Below, piece after piece: positions 57,831-64,000 of a DNA stretch of 64,000 nucleotides (within the stretch, counting starts at the first letter, position 1; each line of letters starts with the position of its first letter). The position numbers and the translations under genes are program-made. The notes under the pieces are model-generated. The model was not told the DNA's origin and ran no database searches. It saw nothing but the letters and a program-made list of their open reading frames with translations. The stretch covers positions 448,931,292 through 448,995,291 of the forward strand of contig CM077115.1 in assembly GCA_039619475.1 (NCBI GenBank). Reading direction: 5' to 3'. This DNA comes from Icerya purchasi (Eukaryota; Arthropoda; Insecta; Hemiptera; Monophlebidae).

Positions 57831-58284
57831 CAGAGCCGTATCTGAAGGAGGGTTTTATATTAATTACAACATAATTCTTAGGCTACCCCCCATTAAAAAA
57901 AATGTCCCAATTCTATGTAATGTTTGTTATATTTTATAGAATTTTTGTAATTGTTATTTAAAAAGTATCACAATTTGATGTAACGAAAAATATAACGAAA
58001 AGATGTCCTAATTTTATATAATGAAAGTTAAATGTTAGAATCGGATTTTTGTGATATGTTTTTTTTTTGTGTTGATGCCAGTAAGAATTACATTGTAAAT
58101 TTTGATCATTTTATACAAAGTATCGAAGAGAAAGAGACATAAATGAAAGCAAGAAGGGCCAAGGGGCACAGCCCCAAGCAAGGCCAAAATAGCCGAGTTT
58201 TATATATATATATATATGTAGGTATATTTATAAAACAATTTTCTTACCCACTCCTCCAAAATTATTTGTCTAGATACGGCCCTG
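57831..58284. mobile_element. Non-autonomous hAT MITE, 454 bp
   Basis: The ends CAGAGCCGTATCT and, reversed, CAGGGCCGTATCT. The perfect 8 bp target duplication GATATAAT is at 57823-57830 and 58285-58292. A GC-rich phrase (GGGGCACAGCCCCAAGC) lies at 58164-58180. Confidence 0.92.
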
Positions 58285-58476
58285 GATATAATCTTTGTTC
58301 TTTATTTTTATTTTTATTTGATTATTATATTATATTCAAAAATAATCTGTTTTTCGATTTCATTTCTCAAAGTACTTTATAATATAGTTTCTCGCGCATT
58401 AAAATAGTAAAAAAATGGCGTGAAATTTGATATGACACAATGGTGATAAATTTCTGCTGAAAAATTTGTTTGAATA

Positions 58477-58805
58477 CATTGGCGTCGTCGGCGTGGGCAG
58501 GGGAGCAGCTGCCCTCTCTGGAGCCTTGAAACTTTTTATCAACTGGTTATGATGAGTATTCATAGGGGCCTAATCATGGACAATTTGGAAGACTTTTATA
58601 ATAAAGTAGTAGAACACTTTGCCAGAAACCCACAAAAATTACGTTTTAATTAAGATTTTATTCTTGTTCAATAAAATATTAAGCCTTTACAATTTATAAA
58701 TTTTATTTTTCCTATAACTCATATCCTTTTTTTATCATCTTGCTCCCCTGACGGCTGGCAACTCATTTTTCCGCCACTCTGGCTCATTGGCTGGCGACGC
58801 CCTTG
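58477..58805. mobile_element. Probable non-autonomous hAT MITE, 329 bp
   Basis: The left end CATTGGCGTCGTCGGC and, reversed, the right end CAAGGGCGTCGCCAGCC. The possible 8 bp duplication TTTGAATA against ATTGTATA (58469-58476 and 58806-58813) matches at six of eight places. Older than its two neighbours. Confidence 0.6.
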
Positions 58806-59170
58806 ATTGTATATTGCTGTTTTGCTTAAATAAAAATTTTGAAAAATGGGAAATTCCTTTATATATGCTGTATTCAAAGTAAACTTATACTCAAAATCAG
58901 GCTACATTCGATTAAGCTTCAATTAATAGTAGTTAAAATATATGTATTTTGTAAAGAGGTAAGTAAAAAATTAATGTTTATTTTAAATATTTAAGAATAA
59001 ATCTATCTGCATAATATTTTATATCATAAAATTATAGGAAATAGGATTTATGTTATGCATTTTTATTTTATCAAATACTATTTGGTGTCAATTGTAGCTA
59101 TATATAAAAATATCGAATTCAACTTATCGAGATTATTATCTCCTCAATCCATGGGTTGGCGGGAAACATA
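58806..59170. other. Spacer without features
   Basis: AT-rich; nothing recognised before GCGTCTATCCG at 59171. Confidence 0.4.
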
Positions 59171-59394
59171 AGCGTCTATCCGAAGCGACGGGGCACCTTT
59201 TTCGAATCTACTCGGATGTGATGGGAATGAAACGAACTTGTGCAATCCGTAATGTTTACATTTGCATTAGTTTGTTTCTTTAGTGGTTATATTTAATTCG
59301 TTTTTAGCTGTTTTAGCGTTAAAGGAGTTTTTAAGAGTTTGTTCATTTAAAAAATTGTTTTTGTTTAATAATCTTAACATGTTTTCAAATTTTA

Positions 59395-59550
59395 ATGTCG
59401 TGTAAGTGTTGTGTACCTGGATGTAACAGCAATTATAAGAGTAACAAAAAAAAAAAATCAGTGTCTTTTCTTTTTCTGACGATGAAAAATAAGCCGAAAA
59501 ATAGGTAACTGCAGTACATAGAAAGGATTATGCTACATAAATCTTCTAGG
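59395..59550 (+). pseudogene. THAP zinc-finger exon, broken
   Basis: ATG 59395 opens MSCKCCVPGCNSNYKSNKKK, the first half of a THAP finger (C2CH DNA-binding). After an A run the frame slips by one; SFSFSDDEK and VTAVHRKDYAT then follow, the usual second half, with stops at three or four codons including the expected Trp position. A good donor, GG|GTAAGTA, is at 59551. The final Cys/His pair is not found in this exon. In P-like elements this domain binds the transposon ends. Confidence 0.75.
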
Positions 59551-59551
59551 G

Positions 59552-61439
59552 TAAGTACTTATAAATAAAAATTATTTAATAAATTTAATAAAATTCGTTT
59601 TATAAGTATAAATGTATTCTAAATTTTTATATTTGCAAAATATTTATTAAAAGAATTGCTTGACATTGTAAAAGTTTTTATACATTTTGACAGTAAAGAA
59701 TTAGTTAAATACTAGGTCGTAAAATGATTTAATGCTATTCAAATTTTTAGTTGAAATTACGTAATTTGTTTTAGATATGTTTCAGATGGCATCGCTTCAT
59801 CTATTATGAGAACTAGTTTTAAATTTTACATAAAAAATATAATAAATGTCAACTAGTTTCAGATAGCTTGATCTATAATTATTCACTGGATTTTGCTATT
59901 CGAAAAAACAAGATGTTAAACTGCTAACAAATTTTATTCATTTTTTAATAAGAAATAAAAATTTTATGTGATTTAAGATTCAATGGTATCAGGGTATGAT
60001 AAAAAATATAGTGCGAAATATTTTGAAATTGTATACCGTCTTTTCTGTACTGCTATTATTTTCCAAGTCAGGGAAAAGTAAAAAAAATTATAGAAAACAA
60101 AAAAGTCAGGAATTTGCAAGTTTTTTATATTACTTATTCTATATAGTTCAAAATAATGTATTATATTTTTCCGAATCACATTGTAAACAGTTAGAGAGTT
60201 GATGATCAGTTAGCATATTTTCATAAGCGGGAATATTTATTATTCAATATGTCTTCTAATTCTTTAATTGATAATTTAGAAACGCGTCAAAACAACTTAA
60301 TAGTATGTAAGGTTTTGAGTGAATTCAGATGAAATATATTAATTAAAATAAATCCATGTGTTATATTATATTATTGAAATAATTAGCCTAAGAAAATATA
60401 ATTAAAAAATACTTTCATTAAAAATATTTCAGGTGTTACTCCATCTCAAATGCCAAGATGTCCGCAATATTAATCAAAATTTGTAGTAGATACGAAAAAC
60501 TGGAAAATGAAGCACTACATAAAGCTTTCGAAAACAGCAGGGAAAAATTTAAAAATAATATTTATTTTCAGTAAATCTGACCAGTAAAATGTATATATTT
60601 CAAAATGTGTAAACGAAGTTGTTTTATAATTCCATCGTAATTATTTATTGTTTTTTTCTCTTATTGCTTCATTTTATTCTTACTTTAATTTTTTGGTTGT
60701 TTTAGGAACAAAAAGCCCCTTTTCATGGCTACGGTAGTTGTTTAAATTGTAAATTTCTTCACTTGCAATAGATGTTTTAAGTTATTTTAGATTGTCTTTT
60801 TTTTTTTTTCAATTTCAAAGAGGCTTTTGATATATCTGTTATTGTATACATGTGTTTTAATTTCAGTAACAACCAATTTTTTTTTGTTGAATGCAGTGTA
60901 GAAAATATCCTTATGATCGCTTATTTTTTATTTTAATTTTTTTCATAGAAAAGTAAAATAGTCTACAATTTTTACATTGAAGCAAGGTAATTCTGGTAAT
61001 AAGTGTTTGAAAAAGATTTTGTTATTCTGTATGTAATCAGTATATATACATGATGAGAGGGAAGGAGGCGCATTGTTTAAATTTTAATGAGAAATCCGTT
61101 GTATTTTTAAAAATCAAATAGTGCAATACACTTCTGGGCTTCCAGTTTAGCGGAAAAAATTTCATAAATATTGGTTTAATAATTTATGAAATTTCTTATA
61201 AAAAAAAAAAAAAAAAAAAACATTTACAGGCATTATCGAGTAAAAAGGCTCTAAAGTTCCGCTTGGAAGTTTAAAACTTAAACAATATTCATGAAGTAGT
61301 TGTAAACCAATTCAAAATTCTTAACCACTTAATTGCAAAAGGTGAGCAATTTAATTTCTTGCAGTTTTTTAAACTTTTAGCTACGTTCAAAAAATCTATT
61401 AGAAAAAAGGAAATATAGCTTCGTTACTTCTAAATAACG
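59552..61439. other. Non-coding interior of the candidate P-like element
   Basis: Intronic-looking AT-rich sequence, with T runs (60799-60810) and an A run at 61201-61220 that may be an old retroposon tail. Nothing else recognised apart from the possible exon at 60433. Confidence 0.4.
60433..60573 (+). pseudogene. Possible second exon of the THAP gene
   Basis: After TATTTCAG at 60425-60432 a frame reads GVTPSQMPRCPQY, a stop, then SKFVVDTKNWKMKHYIKL. The SxMPRCPxY phrase and the clean acceptor suggest an exon, but I cannot assign it to a known domain. Confidence 0.3.
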
Positions 61440-61770
61440 CGAGCTTTGCATCGATACATTAAACATTCGAGAAAAAAAATACTTTTTCTATTTTTCGTAG
61501 TTTTCAACATACCCCAATGGACTAATTTTGAAGTTTGAAATGCAGATGTTTCAAACTAGAAAAGTATTTGAACATGTGTGTATTTTAATCTGGTTCAAAA
61601 TTTTTATCTATAATATTCTCGCGACTGATAGGGACGAACGTCATTTTTTGCATATTTTTATACTTTTCGCCAACTTGGAAGTTTGTTTAAGAAAATGAAA
61701 TATGCTTTTGTCCCCTTGAAATAGTGATCTTTCCATCGGTATGCCTGGAAAAAAAAGTTTTCTAACGTCT
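61440..61770 (-). repeat. Inverted, isolated ~265 bp monomer
   Basis: On the minus strand it contains GCATATTTCATTTTCTTAAAC, a TTGGCGAAAAGT phrase, the GAATATTATAGAT phrase and GTTTGAAACATCTGCATTTC, matching the 6530-7620 monomers in order. It is far from any other Rep-alpha part. Confidence 0.65.
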
Positions 61771-62334
61771 GAGACCCCGAAGCATTTTCTTTTTGTTTTC
61801 TAGATGCCTTAAACTTTTCTTTTTAATAAATATACATATAAACCTTTAAACGGAAGAGTGTACAGAAAGTTTCAAACATTTCAAAACATATAGTGCAATC
61901 AAAAATTTCCATATACATTATATATATGGCGATGTAATTTACTGAACGAATTCCTAACACGAGACGAAGCATGTTTTTTCTACATGTAAAATGCGCGCGC
62001 AAACAACATTACAAATTACTTTTCCATCGATTTTAGACATCCAAAAAATCAATAAAAAAATTGTGTTACATTAATATATAGTAATTTCCGGTTATATGTT
62101 AAGAAATTTTAAAAGAGAAATTCAAATTTACTTATTATAACCATTAGCGGCGCTGCTGCCAGGGAACCTGACCTGTCTACCCAGCTCTCATTGGAATGAA
62201 TAGTTAAACATGTCTTTTTTACTTGTTCATTTCATAGACGATATTTTTAGTTTCCATTTTATACGATTTCAATTGTATTTTTATTATCGGGCGGGAAAAA
62301 AACGTGTCTGGTTTACCTGTGACATTCGTAAATA

Positions 62335-62400
62335 CAGTAGTCTCGCTAATCCGGACTTGGCGGGACCCGGACCTGTCCGGATTAAACAGAATCAACTTTA
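62335..62400 (+). mobile_element. Pogo-type terminal inverted repeat, left end only
   Basis: TA at 62333-62334 and then CAGTAGTCTCGCTAATCCGG, with CCTGTCCGGATTAA following. A second end is not found in the window, so the element is truncated, perhaps by the LINE inserted at 62492. Confidence 0.6.
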
Positions 62401-62491
62401 AAATATGTCAGAAACAAGTTTTATATGTAAAAGAAAAAAATCTTAATGATGAAAAAACAACGTTTCTTCATTTTAAAGTACTTGTATGCAC

Positions 62492-63670
62492 TTTTTTTTT
62501 TTTTTTTTTTTTAATTCATTTATTATAAAATACAACTTTACAATAGTAGTATTACGGCTTGGTGATCACTTTTTGCTATATTCGCTTATTAGTGTTCCGC
62601 GGGTCACCACAATTATATTGAGTACGCGACTTGAATACCTAATTATTTAAATGTACTCCTCTTTGTTTTTCATTATTTCATTTACATATCCCATCGTTGT
62701 TTTTGTGTTTTTCCGGTTGGTAAACCACTTCTGATTGATTTCTCCTATTTTATGTTTTATCCTGATTTGACTGAAATTTGGACAGCTTAAAAAGGAATGT
62801 GATCCGGAGTATCTATTTTGTCTCTTTTACAGTTTGTGCGTGTGTCTTTTTTTGTTATTTTATATTTTTTGTGGTTTTCTCCAAAATTTCCATGTCCCGT
62901 TAAAAATTGAGTGGGATAGAAATTAGGTTTTAGTGTCTTATTCTTCTTAAGTCTTTCTTCGATATTTAGCATTAATTTAAAGAGGTTCTTCTTACTGTTT
63001 TTTCAGCATTATACTGCTCTTGCCAGAGGTTGTTGTATTTAATTTTTATTTTTTATATTTTCTTTCATTTTTTCTCGGTAATGCTTGATGATTTTGTTGC
63101 TTTAGTTTCATTACTTTTCTGTATCTGTAAGTCAATAGGTAGTATTCCCGCAATTACATTGGTTGCAGCGTACGACACTGTTCTATATGCAGATATAATT
63201 CTCAATAATATTTTCCGTTGCTCTTTTCTAATCTTTTTTTTGTTTTCTTTTTTCATTTTGGGGTAGCAGATTGTGCCGCCATATTCTATTATAGTATATA
63301 ATTTTTCTGCCTGTAGATTTGATGCCAAAGGTATTGCTGTATAGAGCAGTTATTTTGCTGTAAACTTTTTGGATTTTTCCTACTATGTAATTGATGCGAC
63401 TAGTGAAATTGAGATTTTCATCTAATATGATGCCCAGATACTTCATTTCCTTATTTAAAGATATCTTTGAATCTTCCAGTTTGGGTTTCCTTCCTATGTC
63501 TTCTTTTATATTTTCTTTTTTGTGTTTCCTTGTTACTAAAATGCTGTTTGTTTTCTCAGGATTCATTTTTAGCCCTAATTGTTTCAAAGTGTTATTTATT
63601 GCCTTGATGATGGTGTTAATTGGTTTGATATCTTTGACATCCTGAATCCCTGCTAGAAAAAAGCATCTTC
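62492..63670 (-). pseudogene. R1-like LINE 3' half, frameshifted
   Basis: Minus strand, with the A tail seen as T 62492-62512 and an AATAAA-like AATAAATG just upstream. Coding pieces in order: FFLAGIQDVKDIKPI and LGLKMNPEKTNSILVTRKH, just after the RT YADD box, then MKYLGIILDENLNFTSRINYI (63228-63660). Next come LYTIIEYGGTICYPKM and ISAYRTVSYAATNVIAGILPI (63065-63328). Last are QFLTGHGNFGE and CNCKRDKIDTPDHI-like, a Cys/His cluster (62787-62972), then a short tail to a stop at about 62656. At least three frameshifts. 5'-truncated just after the active site. Confidence 0.82.
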
Positions 63671-63701
63671 TGAAATTTCTTCTCTGCCAACTACGGCTCA
63701 A

Positions 63702-63940
63702 AAATTAACTCATAAAGAAATTCTTATGAACTGTACTGATATTTTTAATTTATACATACGACAACAAATCATCAATATTAATTTTGTTGATATTTTTTTT
63801 TTTTTTTGTGGTTTTTAAAATAAAATTATTAGATAAATAATAAATTATTTATTATGTTGACTGATTCTTTTTTTAAATTTGTATCACAAATTGTTAATTT
63901 TCTAGTAACATCTGAATAACGATTCGTTTTAGCAACATCC
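63702..63940. other. Spacer before the right P-like end
   Basis: AT-rich with a T run at 63797-63808; nothing recognised. Confidence 0.4.
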
Positions 63941-64000
63941 AAAAGTGCTCCGTCGCTGCGGATAGACGCCTGTATTTAGGAACATGTCTTCGTGCAAGAT

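Larger units (their letters stand above)
59171..63973 (+). mobile_element. Candidate P-like (THAP) DNA transposon, about 4.8 kb, interrupted
   Basis: GCGTCTATCCGAAGCGACGG at 59171 is matched by its inverse ending at about 63973 (GCGTCTATCCGCAGCGACGG reversed), 27 of 30 bases alike. Just inside the left end lies a THAP zinc-finger exon, the hallmark of P-element transposases. The interior is hit by an inverted ~265 bp monomer (61440), a pogo-type end (62335) and a LINE (62492-63670). I do not see a clear 8 bp target duplication, and the right border is only 27 bases from the window end. Confidence 0.55.

Noticed and set aside
58143..58382. 79-codon plus frame
   Set aside because: It spans the right end of a hAT MITE and its flank, so it cannot be a gene.
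1..64000. tRNA, rRNA or other structural RNA genes
   Set aside because: None seen; the only tRNA-like segments are the heads of the SINE copies.

Overview
This window looks like repeat-rich DNA from an arthropod nuclear genome, most likely an insect. It is strongly AT-rich, its one clear host gene is split by a spliceosomal intron, and nearly everything else is eukaryotic transposable elements: Jockey- and I/R1-type LINEs, Helitrons, hAT, mariner and pogo elements, a P-like THAP element, a Polinton remnant and a tRNA-derived SINE. There are no bacterial operons. The order cannot be fixed from sequence alone. A retained Hop2 gene and an AAA-ATPase-like gene would fit a hemipteran, but that is inference.

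Layout. 1-827: 3' end of a Jockey LINE with its poly-A tail. 1186-9017: copy A of a dispersed repeat (called Rep-alpha here), split by a 5.0 kb Helitron at 1407-6404; the Helitron itself carries an I/R1-type LINE and a mariner-derived fold-back element. 9675-10590: Polinton integrase remnant. 10745-13016: young LINE, minus strand, with a 722-codon open frame. 13578-17340: Jockey ORF1 remnant, a 2.1 kb element with ~600 bp inverted arms, and a broken copy of a repetitive arthropod ORF. 17940-18397: candidate solo LTR. 18601-19936: intact AAA-ATPase-like gene, minus strand, with altered ATPase motifs.

21556-28496 and 35448-47262 are two copies (B and C) of one recent segmental duplication. They differ by clean transposon insertions: a 1.43 kb hAT derivative in B, and a 4.55 kb ZMYM-like hAT plus a 1.46 kb hAT in C, each with an 8 bp target duplication and an empty site in the other copy. 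Between B and C lie a dead Helitron helicase with a 310 bp inverted repeat and two head-to-head LINE fragments.

49993-55199 (minus strand) is the clear host gene: Hop2 (PSMC3IP), a meiotic recombination factor of 207 residues in two coding exons. Its 4.6 kb intron holds two SINE copies, a mariner-type MITE and a pogo-type MITE. 56122-58805: three non-autonomous hAT elements. 59171-63973: candidate P-like element with a broken THAP exon, interrupted by a LINE at 62492-63670.

Only Hop2 and perhaps the AAA-ATPase-like gene look like functional host genes. The value of the rest is mainly historical: nested insertions with readable empty sites give a relative order of events.
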